This document shows, one piece after another, positions 1 to 6,070 of a stretch of 6,070 nt of DNA. Source of the DNA: Bacteroidales bacterium Bact_23 (GTDB taxonomy: Bacteria > Bacteroidota > Bacteroidia > Bacteroidales > Lentimicrobiaceae); the NCBI GenBank assembly GCA_001603685.1, contig LUZO01000052.1, forward strand, positions 1-6,070, read 5' to 3'. Below the pieces are notes generated by a model that was not told where the DNA came from, did not search any database, and saw only the letters and a list, made by a program, of their open reading frames with translations. Numbering within the stretch: position 1 is the first letter of the stretch; each line of letters starts with the position of its first letter. The position numbers were made by a program, and so were the translations under genes.

Positions 1-65
1 TGTCAATGCCGGGTAAAACATTTTATCACTTGACGAATAAAATTTCACATTTTTTTAACTTTTTT

Positions 66-94
66 TTTGTTTTATTATTTTATATCTATATTTT
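66..94 (+). promoter_or_regulatory. Weak candidate promoter for the hybrid kinase gene
   Basis: A TTTG at 66-69 is followed, after 17 bases, by TATATTTT at 87-94. This resembles the Bacteroidota primary-sigma promoter (TTTG near -33 and TAnnTTTG near -7), but the final G of the second element is a T. Transcription would begin near 100 and give a leader of about 40 nt. The region is extremely T-rich (T runs at about 51-57 and 60-68), so chance matches are likely. No better TAnnTTTG match was seen in 1-138. Confidence 0.28.
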
Positions 95-112
95 TACAGC
101 TGTTTGACTACA

Positions 113-126
113 TGAATCGGGATTCA
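113..126. repeat. 14-bp inverted repeat just upstream of the kinase start
   Basis: TGAATC (113-118) and GATTCA (121-126) form perfect 6-bp arms around a 2-bp GG centre, ending 12 bases before the kinase ATG. A 2-nt loop cannot close a good RNA hairpin, so a dimeric repressor or response-regulator operator is more plausible than an RNA element. It lies downstream of the candidate promoter, where a bound protein would block transcription. The repeat is visible directly; its function is inference, and a palindrome this short can arise by chance. Confidence 0.35.
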
Positions 127-138
127 CGACACAACTAA

Positions 139-2613
139 ATGACAGCTAACTGGTTTGAGCACGAAGAAGTTGACAGTGCGGAACTGAGACTCTATGAGCA
201 GTTCAACTGGATTGACTTCTACCCTACACCTGTGTTGCTTACGGACAGGTTCTGGACCATTCTCAGAACCAATTCCCTGTTTCTCAACCTGATTGGCCAT
301 TCAATGAATAAAGTCATTGGCCGGAACATTTCACACCTTATCGATCCCGGGTCCATTGTTCCCGATGGCCACCTGCACGATTCCGAGATCGGACGCTGCA
401 ACATCACAAGCAGTTCAAACGAAATCATCAGTTGTACCATTTCCAAGAGAACGATTGATCTGGACGGACAGATTCACCGCATTGTATCCCTCACGCCCGT
501 TGCTGCCCAGCTGAACGGCAACGGGAAACCGCATAAAGTGGCAGAAGCGCATTTTGAAGATACAGAAGCTGCCCTTCGCCAAAGCCGTGAACAGCTTGAA
601 CATGTTCAGAAGGTATCGGGAATCGGCAGCTGGGATATTATATATGGTGAGAAACCGGTAGCCAAAGCCTGGAACTTTTTCCAGTTGTTAGGCCTCGAAG
701 ATCCGGGAGAAAACATTACACCCGATTCAATCAATATTCACCACATGATTCACCCCGATGACCTGAAAAAGCATACCGTTTTTCTAGAAGGGGTTATCAA
801 ACAGCAACTTACCTCCTACCGCACCGATTTCAGGATAACTGACAAGGCCGGAAAAATTAAGCATCTGCATTGCGAATCGCACCTTGAATATGATATCGAC
901 GGCAAAGTAAAACGATGGACGGGCAGCATTCAGGACATCAGTAGCTATAAAAAAGCCGAAAACCTTAAATATACTGCGTTTCAGATCTCTCAGCTTATTC
1001 ATTCGCAGCACAACCTTACCCCGCTGATCGAAGCCATCCATCAGATGATTACGGCGCACATGCCGGCACCCTGCATGCTGGTTGCCCTCACCAACGGCAA
1101 GGAAGATGTACTCCATTTTCCGTATTATTCGAGCAGTGAAAGCAAACCCGACGCAAAATCGGCTTTTGAGGGATTGATCGGCCAGGTGCTGAAAAACCGC
1201 GAACCGCTGCTGATCTCCGAAAAGGGAATCATCCGGATGATTGAGGAGAACCTTATTGCTCAGCCTGCAAGAATTCCTCAATCGTGGATTGGCATTCCAC
1301 TGAAGACACACGACGACATCCACGGCGTTCTGACGCTGGAGTCGTACTCGCCGGATATCATTTACAGCGAAGAGGATAAGGAGATGCTGATTTTTGTTTC
1401 GGAGCAGATTGCACTCTCCATTCAGCATATCCGAAGCGAAGAGGCGCTGATGAACGCCAAAATGGCGGCTGAAAACTCGAGCAGACTTAAGTCGTCGCTG
1501 ATGGCCAACATGAGCCATGAGCTCCGTACGCCTATGACCGGAATTCTCGGTTTCTCCGAAATCCTGGCCGAAGAGCTTGACGATCCACGGATGAAGTCGA
1601 TGGCTTCAACCATCTATAAATCGGCAAGCCGGCTGATGTCAACCCTCAACTCCATCATCGACCTCTCTGCCATTGAAGCCGACAAACACTCCCTGACGCT
1701 GAAGACGGTAAACCTTAGAACGCTTTTCAATCCGCTGCTGAAGGTTGCCCACTCCATTGCCAGCGACAAGGGCCTTTATCTGCGCACCTCCCTGCCTCCC
1801 ACCCTTCATGTGCTGGCCGACGACAAACTGCTGGGACAAATGATTCATCATTTGCTCGACAATGCACTGAAGTTCACCATTGATGGCGGCATTTCGATGA
1901 GTGCATATCTGATGAACAAAGCCAGCAGCGAAGTGATTATCCGGGTAAGCGATACCGGAATCGGAATTGCAAAGGAACATCATAAGCTCATTTTCGAGGA
2001 TTTCAGGCAGGTGAGCGAAGGCTTCTCACGCACATTTGAAGGCAGTGGCATAGGGCTGGCGCTCTGCAGTAAGATCGCCAATCTGCTGAATGCCCGCATC
2101 TGGGTGGAGAGCGAACCCGAAAAGGGATCGGATTTCTATGTGGCACTACCTCTGGCGCTTCCCGATATTAAAGAAGGGCTTATCGACAGCGATACCGCCG
2201 AAGTCATCCGTACAAACCGGCTGAGCCGCGGCCCGATCCCCGATGTGCTGATCGTAGAGGACAACGATGTAAACCGCAGACTGGCAGCGCTTTATCTGCG
2301 CGAAATCTGCAACACCGAAATGGCTGAAAACGGATATGTAGCTCTGGAGAAAATGAAGCGGAAAAGGTACGATGCCATCCTTATGGATATCAACCTGGGC
2401 GCCGGCCCCGACGGATTATCCGTGGCGAATCAGGCAAAAGCTTCGGAGCTGAACAGAAATACGCCCATCATCGCCGTTACGGGATATACCATGCACGGCG
2501 ACAGGGAAAAACTACTTGCCAAAGGTTGTACACATTATCTGCCGAAACCCTATGACAAGAAAACCCTGCTGAGAATGTTCACAGAGATCCTTTACGCAAA
2601 TCAGAACCAATAA
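139..2613 (+). CDS. Soluble hybrid sensor histidine kinase (PAS-PAS-GAF-HisKA-HATPase-REC)
   Basis: An 824-residue two-component hybrid kinase that should autophosphorylate on a histidine and pass the phosphate to its own receiver. Domains by residue: divergent PAS about 22-122; short coiled linker 141-158; PAS_3-like about 159-272 with the HPDD motif at 205-208; GAF about 276-432; signalling helix 432-455; HisKA with H460 in MSHELRTP; HATPase about 560-672 with N box N575, G1 box DTGIGI 605-610 and G2 box EGSGIGLAL 634-642; REC about 701-818 with acidic E707/D708, phosphoacceptor D750, T781 and K803. All catalytic motifs look intact. There is no signal peptide or membrane segment, so it should be cytosolic and sense an internal cue. 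It has no HPt or DNA-binding output domain, so a separate HPt protein is needed for onward signalling, or the REC is autoregulatory. The ATG at 139 is chosen because residues 20-60 already belong to the first PAS. No Shine-Dalgarno precedes it. The ligand and target are unknown, and no partner regulator lies in the window. Confidence 0.95.
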   Translation: MTANWFEHEEVDSAELRLYEQFNWIDFYPTPVLLTDRFWTILRTNSLFLNLIGHSMNKVIGRNISHLIDPGSIVPDGHLHDSEIGRCNITSSSNEIISCTISKRTIDLDGQIHRIVSLTPVAAQLNGNGKPHKVAEAHFEDTEAALRQSREQLEHVQKVSGIGSWDIIYGEKPVAKAWNFFQLLGLEDPGENITPDSINIHHMIHPDDLKKHTVFLEGVIKQQLTSYRTDFRITDKAGKIKHLHCESHLEYDIDGKVKRWTGSIQDISSYKKAENLKYTAFQISQLIHSQHNLTPLIEAIHQMITAHMPAPCMLVALTNGKEDVLHFPYYSSSESKPDAKSAFEGLIGQVLKNREPLLISEKGIIRMIEENLIAQPARIPQSWIGIPLKTHDDIHGVLTLESYSPDIIYSEEDKEMLIFVSEQIALSIQHIRSEEALMNAKMAAENSSRLKSSLMANMSHELRTPMTGILGFSEILAEELDDPRMKSMASTIYKSASRLMSTLNSIIDLSAIEADKHSLTLKTVNLRTLFNPLLKVAHSIASDKGLYLRTSLPPTLHVLADDKLLGQMIHHLLDNALKFTIDGGISMSAYLMNKASSEVIIRVSDTGIGIAKEHHKLIFEDFRQVSEGFSRTFEGSGIGLALCSKIANLLNARIWVESEPEKGSDFYVALPLALPDIKEGLIDSDTAEVIRTNRLSRGPIPDVLIVEDNDVNRRLAALYLREICNTEMAENGYVALEKMKRKRYDAILMDINLGAGPDGLSVANQAKASELNRNTPIIAVTGYTMHGDREKLLAKGCTHYLPKPYDKKTLLRMFTEILYANQNQ

Positions 2614-2621
2614 TCATATAA

Positions 2622-2643
2622 CCGGAAACGCCCCTGTCTCCGG
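2622..2643. terminator. Weak hairpin between convergent kinase and rnz genes
   Basis: CCGGA (2622-2626) pairs with TCCGG (2639-2643). After an A-C mismatch, A2628-T2637 and C2629-G2636 extend the stem, with a CCCC-containing loop. It lies 9 bases after the kinase stop and could end either convergent transcript. The + side is followed by GAAAAACC and the - side by UUAUAUGAUUA, so neither direction has a proper U tract. The rest of 2614-2731 has only a CAATCG/CGATTG pair (2651-2656 and 2677-2682, 20-nt spacer) and an 11-base palindrome, TTGACGGTCAA (2721-2731), abutting the rnz stop. Termination here is possible but unproven. Confidence 0.3.
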
Positions 2644-2731
2644 GAAAAACCAATCGTTTTCGTCAAGAATTTTACCCGATTGATTTAGCCGGTTCTGAAC
2701 TGCTTTCTGTGGATTCCGCTTTGACGGTCAA

Positions 2732-3661
2732 CTATTCACCACCTGCCTTTATCTCATAGGTTGCTCCGTCTTCCGTCAGTTCAGTATTTTCAAAAATTGC
2801 CTTGGCTTCGGCAAGTAAGGGTTCCAGATTATCGTACCTTGCCGAGAAATGTCCCAGCAACAGCTTTCCGGCTCCTGCCATCCGTGCAATGGTTGCCGCA
2901 TCGGCGGCGGTGGCATGCTGGCGTTCCCGTGCAGCCTCGATTTTATCCTGCATAAAGGTGGCTTCATGATAAAGCAGGGTGCAGCCCTTTACCAGTCCGG
3001 CCAGCGGCTCGTGATAGCCGGTATCGGAGCAGTAAGCGTATGAACGGCATGGATCGGATTCGGCTGTCAGTTCCCGGTTAGGAATTACCTGCCCGTCCTC
3101 ATCAATAAAATCGTTGCCCATCCGAATGCCTTCAAATGCCGTTACCGGAACGCCGTAACGGTCGGCTGCCTCGCGAAGCAGTTTCCTCGGCTGAGGAAGT
3201 TCCTCAAACAGAAAACCTGTTGTCGGCACCCGGTGCAGCAGCGGAATGGTGGTTACCCTGATTCTGCCGTCGTTGAATATCTCTTCCGGTAAATCTGTCC
3301 GGGTAAGATGAAAAAACAGCGGATAGAGCAGTGTGGTATTGGATACTTCAAGCTGAAGGTTAATAATTTCATCGAGTTTTGGAGGCCCGTAGATGTGCAG
3401 AGGTTCGGTGCGCCCCAGCAGATGGAATGACGATATCAGGCCGATGAGCCCGTAAAAATGGTCGCCATGCAAATGGCTGATAAATATATGGTTGATCCGC
3501 CCCGACTTTATACCATACTTTTTCAGGTGCATCTGGGTACCTTCTCCGCAATCGACCAGAAAAAGGCGGTCGCGGTAATTCACTACCTGAGCCGACAGAT
3601 TGCGGTTGTGAGCCGGAAGCGCTGCACTGCTCCCCAGTATGGTAACCTGGAATTTTTTCAT
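2732..3661 (-). CDS. rnz: Ribonuclease Z (tRNA 3'-processing endonuclease, short form)
   Basis: A 309-residue metallo-beta-lactamase-fold endonuclease that cuts precursor tRNAs after the discriminator base so that CCA can be added. Family members of this short form are normally dimers with two zinc ions, and the length is typical. Visible motifs: the ILGSSAALP strand-turn at 8-16; VDCGEGTQ 36-43; the zinc-binding signature SHLHGDH 62-68 (H63, H65, D67, H68); H143 in LLHRVPTTGF; D213 in CSDTGYHE; HEATF 232-236; H249 in the RQHAT segment; and H271 in GHFSARY. All expected ligands and catalytic residues are present. The flexible-arm region (about 150-195) lacks the Gly-Pro motif of the Bacillus form, which I recall as usual for Bacteroidota homologues. 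The start at 3661 begins directly at the first beta strand, so no earlier start is needed. No Shine-Dalgarno precedes it. It is co-oriented with and downstream of rpsA, but a strong terminator separates them, so it probably has its own promoter or depends on read-through. Confidence 0.96.
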   Translation of the reverse strand: MKKFQVTILGSSAALPAHNRNLSAQVVNYRDRLFLVDCGEGTQMHLKKYGIKSGRINHIFISHLHGDHFYGLIGLISSFHLLGRTEPLHIYGPPKLDEIINLQLEVSNTTLLYPLFFHLTRTDLPEEIFNDGRIRVTTIPLLHRVPTTGFLFEELPQPRKLLREAADRYGVPVTAFEGIRMGNDFIDEDGQVIPNRELTAESDPCRSYAYCSDTGYHEPLAGLVKGCTLLYHEATFMQDKIEAARERQHATAADAATIARMAGAGKLLLGHFSARYDNLEPLLAEAKAIFENTELTEDGATYEIKAGGE

Positions 3662-3699
3662 AAGTAAGATTAGTCCATTATCTGTAACCGGTAAAAATC

Positions 3700-3726
3700 A
3701 ACAATTTTAACGAGTCATTGATTGTT
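3700..3726. repeat. Short inverted repeat in the rnz upstream region
   Basis: AACAAT (3700-3705) and ATTGTT (3721-3726) are 6-bp arms with a 15-bp spacer, 39-65 bases upstream of the rnz start codon and next to the rpsA terminator. This is the only symmetric element in the 69 bp between terminator and rnz. It is AT-rich and short, so it may be chance. An operator role is speculation. Confidence 0.2.
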
Positions 3727-3730
3727 AAGA

Positions 3731-3766
3731 GCATAAAAAAATCCCCTTCCGGGGATTTTTTTATGC
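3731..3766 (-). terminator. Strong intrinsic terminator of rpsA (perfect 16-bp stem)
   Basis: Positions 3731-3746 are the exact reverse complement of 3751-3766, with a 4-nt loop (3747-3750). The core is ATCCCC/GGGGAT, flanked by seven A on one side and seven T on the other, so each strand reads as a GC-rich hairpin followed by a U tract. It starts 17 bases past the rpsA stop and is the obvious end of that transcript. Because it is symmetric it should also stop any + strand transcription heading toward rpsA. It stands between rpsA and rnz. Confidence 0.93.
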
Positions 3767-3783
3767 GTATTCACGCTAAACTG

Positions 3784-5802
3784 TTATTCGTCAGCCTTTT
3801 TATCTTTGGCTTTCTTTTCCGACTCTTCCATATCTGACTTCAGGTTTGCCAGAGCTTCCAGATCACCGAGAGTGGTTTTCTCGAGGTTGTCTTTCAGCTT
3901 CTTAACGGCGCGCTTGGTCGATACTTCGGCACTTTCCTTGGCAGCCGATTCTTTTACACGCTCAGCAGCGCTGGCATCCTGGAATATGCGTGAGTGCGAA
4001 AGGATGATCTTCTTGTTATCTTTCGAGAATTCAATAACCTTGAAGTCAAGGGTTTCATCAACCTTTGCCGTGGTATTGTCTTCCTTCTGGAGATGACGCT
4101 GGGGAGCAAAACCCTCAACACCGTAAGGCAGAGCTACAACCATGCCCTTATCGCCGGCGCTGGTAATGGTTCCCTTGTGAACCGAACCAACTGCGAATAC
4201 CGATTCAAATACATCCCAGGGATTCTCCTCAAGCTGTTTGTGGCCGAGGCTCAGCCTGCGGTTTTCAACATCCACATCAAGAACAATCACCTCGATCTTT
4301 TCACCAATCTTGGTAAATTCAGCCGGATGCTTGATTTTCTTCGACCATGAGAGGTCAGAGATATGAATCAGACCGTCAACACCCTCTTCAAGCTCAACAA
4401 AAATACCGAAGTTGGTAAAGTTGCGAACGGTAGCTTCGTGTTTCGAGTTGATGGGATATTTTTCCTTGATATTTGTCCACGGATCGGGAATCAGTTGCTT
4501 GATACCCAGCGACATTTTGCGTTCTTCGCGGTCGAGGGTCAGGATAACGGCCTCTACCTCATCGCCAACCTTCAGGAAGTCCTGAGCGGTGCGCAGGTGC
4601 TGCGACCATGACATTTCAGATACATGGATCAGACCTTCAACACCCGGAGCAATCTCGATGAATGCGCCGTAATCGGCAATAACCACTACGCGGCCTTTAA
4701 CCTTGTCGCCAATTTTGATGTTCTCATCCAGCGAATCCCACGGATGGGGTGTGAGCTGCTTGAGACCGAGGGCAATACGCTTTTTGTTTTCGTCGAAGTC
4801 GAGGATAACCACCTGAATTTTCTCGTCGAACTGAACGATCTCTTCCGGATGGTTGATGCGGCCCCATGACAGGTCGGTAATGTGAACCAGGCCGTCAACA
4901 CCGCCAAGGTCAACGAATACACCGTATGATGTGATGTTCTTAACGGTACCTTCAAGAATCTGGCCTTTCTCCAGCTTGCTGATGATCTCGGCTTTCTGCT
5001 GCTCAAGTTCATCCTCGATAAGAGCCTTGTGAGAAACAACCACATTCTTGTACTCCTGATTGATTTTCACTACCTTGAATTCCATCACCTTATCAACATA
5101 CACATCGTAGTCGCGGATGGGCTTCACATCGATCTGTGAACCGGGGAGGAATGCTTCGATGCCGAATACATCCACGATAAGTCCGCCTTTGGTGCGGCAT
5201 TTCACATAACCGTTGATGATTTCGTCATTTTCGAAAGCCTGGTTTACGCGCTCCCATGAACGGAGAATGCGTGCCTTTTTGTGTGAAAGCAGCAACTGAC
5301 CGCCGAGGTCTTCCTGGCTCTCAACATAAACTTCAATCTTGTCACCAATTTTCAGGTTGGGGTTGTAACGGAGTTCCGACTGAGGAATTACGCCATCGGA
5401 TTTAAAACCGATGTTAACCACAACCTCGCGACTGCTTATCGAAACTACAGTTCCGTCGATGACTTCATGTTCAACGATTGAACTGAGGGTTTTGTCGTAC
5501 AATGATTCCAGTCTGGTACGCTCATCGGTTGAATAGCTTTCATGCTTTTTACCGATGCTATCCCAATCAAAATCTTCAAGCGAAACCTGCTGAATCTGAG
5601 ATGCTTTCAGCTTCTCTACAGTAGGCTCATCATCATCGTCCTCAACCACTGCAGCTACTTCTGCTTTCTTTTCAGCGGGAGCGGGCTGAGCCTCTTCTGC
5701 TACGATTTCTGCCGGGGTTTCATTAACCTCTGCGTTTACTTCTTCGGGTGTGTTTTCTGCATTGGTCAACTCCCCGCTGACGTTTAATTCGTCGTTTGTC
5801 AT
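3784..5802 (-). CDS. rpsA: 30S ribosomal protein S1 (six S1 domains, acidic N-terminal extension)
   Basis: A 672-residue S1 protein, the ribosome-associated RNA-binding protein that captures mRNA and unfolds its start region. Six S1/OB-fold domains lie at about 110-176, 193-260, 278-350, 364-437, 451-524 and 537-605. Domains 3-5 carry near-identical GVDGLVHITDLSW-type cores (301-313, 387-399, 474-486), while 1, 2 and 6 are more divergent, as in the family. It is longer than the E. coli protein (557 residues) because of an acidic N-terminal extension (1-105, rich in E, A and P, with EDDDDE at 54-59) and a charged Lys/Glu tail (610-672) that is probably helical. The frame stays open upstream to 5955, but the start is set at 5802. 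The upstream stretch has no in-frame ATG except one before the predicted transcription start and lacks S1-like sequence, whereas 5802 follows an A-rich entry segment. Lack of Shine-Dalgarno sequences in this phylum makes S1 especially important for initiation. Confidence 0.96.
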   Translation of the reverse strand: MTNDELNVSGELTNAENTPEEVNAEVNETPAEIVAEEAQPAPAEKKAEVAAVVEDDDDEPTVEKLKASQIQQVSLEDFDWDSIGKKHESYSTDERTRLESLYDKTLSSIVEHEVIDGTVVSISSREVVVNIGFKSDGVIPQSELRYNPNLKIGDKIEVYVESQEDLGGQLLLSHKKARILRSWERVNQAFENDEIINGYVKCRTKGGLIVDVFGIEAFLPGSQIDVKPIRDYDVYVDKVMEFKVVKINQEYKNVVVSHKALIEDELEQQKAEIISKLEKGQILEGTVKNITSYGVFVDLGGVDGLVHITDLSWGRINHPEEIVQFDEKIQVVILDFDENKKRIALGLKQLTPHPWDSLDENIKIGDKVKGRVVVIADYGAFIEIAPGVEGLIHVSEMSWSQHLRTAQDFLKVGDEVEAVILTLDREERKMSLGIKQLIPDPWTNIKEKYPINSKHEATVRNFTNFGIFVELEEGVDGLIHISDLSWSKKIKHPAEFTKIGEKIEVIVLDVDVENRRLSLGHKQLEENPWDVFESVFAVGSVHKGTITSAGDKGMVVALPYGVEGFAPQRHLQKEDNTTAKVDETLDFKVIEFSKDNKKIILSHSRIFQDASAAERVKESAAKESAEVSTKRAVKKLKDNLEKTTLGDLEALANLKSDMEESEKKAKDKKADE

Positions 5803-5821
5803 TCTGTTTGTTTTCTTTGTG
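5803..5821 (-). promoter_or_regulatory. A-rich translation-entry segment before rpsA
   Basis: Read on the - strand, the 19 bases before the rpsA ATG contain 13 A and no Shine-Dalgarno-like purine box. A-rich, unstructured upstream segments are the known substitute for Shine-Dalgarno in highly expressed Bacteroidota genes. This supports 5802 as the true start rather than the in-frame ATG at 5955. Confidence 0.6.
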
Positions 5822-5917
5822 GCACCCTGCAATACCGGGTTAATACTAAATGAATTGTGCGGTTCGTCCGTGCAGGAACGCCTCAGGGTATCAACCCCAA
5901 AGGCGACGGCAAAACCG
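5803..5917 (-). promoter_or_regulatory. rpsA 5' leader with stable hairpin, possible autoregulatory element
   Basis: The leader from the predicted transcription start (about 5917) to the rpsA ATG is about 115 nt. It is more GC-rich than the DNA upstream of the promoter. Its main element is a hairpin at 5879-5905: CGCCT (5879-5883) pairs with AGGCG (5901-5905), then GGGT (5886-5889) with ACCC (5894-5897), leaving a 4-nt loop and a small internal loop. Weaker pairings are CGG/CCG (5860-5862 with 5868-5870) and a CCTGCA/TGCAGG pair (5826-5831 with 5871-5876) that could bring the leader ends together. No ATG and no U-tract attenuator is present. E. coli S1 represses its own mRNA through a structured leader without a strong Shine-Dalgarno. 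A parallel role here is inference. Confidence 0.5.
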
Positions 5918-5922
5918 GGGTG

Positions 5923-5956
5923 CAAAGGTATGAATTTTTCTTTCCATACCGCCAAA
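5923..5956 (-). promoter_or_regulatory. rpsA promoter, Bacteroidota TAnnTTTG type
   Basis: On the - strand, TACCTTTG (5930 down to 5923) is an exact match to the TAnnTTTG -7 element of Bacteroidota primary-sigma promoters, and it continues into CACC as is common in this phylum. A TTTG at 5956-5953 lies 22 bases further upstream and can serve as the -33 element. The spacing is slightly long. Transcription should start near 5915-5918. This places the ATG at 5955 upstream of the transcript and so excludes it as the rpsA start. Confidence 0.8.
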
Positions 5957-6070
5957 AGCGATGAGAATTAATTATTTAAATTATTTGTGCCGAAAGGCTG
6001 ATAATCATAAAGAGAATCTGAAATCATAAAAACCGTAGAATGCTAAGGCAATATTTGATATTTATTTGAA
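5957..6070. other. AT-rich intergenic end of window, no gene seen
   Basis: This 114-bp stretch upstream of the rpsA promoter holds no open frame with recognisable content, no RNA gene and no TAnnTTTG match on the + strand. It is AT-rich, with an AATTATTTAAATT-type run near 5969-5985. The only repeat is a 9-bp direct repeat, AATCATAAA, at 6003-6011 and 6022-6030. It could hold upstream regulatory sites for rpsA or the edge of the neighbouring gene's control region. Confidence 0.5.
6003..6030. repeat. 9-bp direct repeat with 19-bp period
   Basis: AATCATAAA occurs at 6003-6011 and 6022-6030, about 47-75 bp upstream of the rpsA -33 element. The 19-bp period is close to two helical turns, which would put both copies on roughly the same face of the DNA. 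The sequence is simple and AT-rich, so chance is a serious alternative. Confidence 0.3.

Noticed and set aside
48..95. T-rich tract considered as the terminator of a gene upstream of the window
   Set aside because: No GC-rich hairpin precedes the T runs, so they do not form an intrinsic terminator. They more likely reflect AT-rich promoter DNA.
784..1518. A 244-codon open frame on the - strand inside the kinase gene
   Set aside because: It lies wholly antisense to a well-supported kinase coding region with intact PAS, GAF and HisKA motifs. Its translation shows no recognisable domain, and it has no promoter or entry signal. It is a coding-strand shadow.
4344..4905. Three similar DNA blocks near 4344-4383, 4603-4645 and 4863-4902
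   Set aside because: They encode the GVDGLIHISDLSW-type cores of S1 domains 5, 4 and 3. This is family-typical domain repetition, not a mobile or CRISPR-like repeat.
5822..5923. Long-range complementarity GGGTGC (5918-5923) with GCACCC (5822-5827) that could close the rpsA leader
   Set aside because: The distal arm overlaps the last base of the promoter -7 element and the bases before the expected transcription start, so most of it would not be in the RNA.
5803..5955. A 51-codon in-frame N-terminal extension of rpsA starting at ATG 5955
   Set aside because: The TACCTTTG promoter element at 5923-5930 lies inside it, so that ATG would not be transcribed from this promoter. The extra residues look like translated leader, and the A-rich segment directly before 5802 marks the real start.

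Overview
The window looks like ordinary chromosomal DNA from a member of the Bacteroidota, probably of the Bacteroidales type. This rests on four things: the sequence character of the S1 protein, the absence of Shine-Dalgarno sequences before all three genes, an A-rich ribosome-entry segment before the S1 gene, and a clear TAnnTTTG-type promoter element upstream of it. No taxonomic search was possible, so placement below phylum level is an inference.

Layout: positions 1-138 are an AT-rich upstream region with long T tracts, a weak promoter candidate and a 14-bp inverted repeat close to the first start codon. Positions 139-2613 (+) encode an 824-residue soluble hybrid sensor histidine kinase (PAS-PAS-GAF-HisKA-HATPase-REC). 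A 118-bp gap follows, with only a weak hairpin. Positions 2732-3661 (-) encode ribonuclease Z, convergent with the kinase. The next 122 bp hold a perfect 16-bp-stem intrinsic terminator belonging to the S1 gene. Positions 3784-5802 (-) encode 30S ribosomal protein S1 with six S1 domains. Upstream of it are a leader of about 115 nt with a stable hairpin, then the promoter. The last ~115 bp (5957-6070) are AT-rich and hold no recognisable gene.

Functionally, rpsA and rnz are co-oriented core RNA-biology genes (translation initiation and tRNA 3' maturation) but are separated by a strong terminator. The kinase is an independent signalling gene whose stimulus and phosphotransfer partner are not in the window.

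I found no mobile element, CRISPR array, RNA gene, toxin-antitoxin or defence-like cassette, and no convincing new system. The observations most worth following up are the structured rpsA leader (possible autogenous control), the acidic N-terminal extension of S1, and how rnz is transcribed downstream of a strong terminator without a visible promoter of its own.
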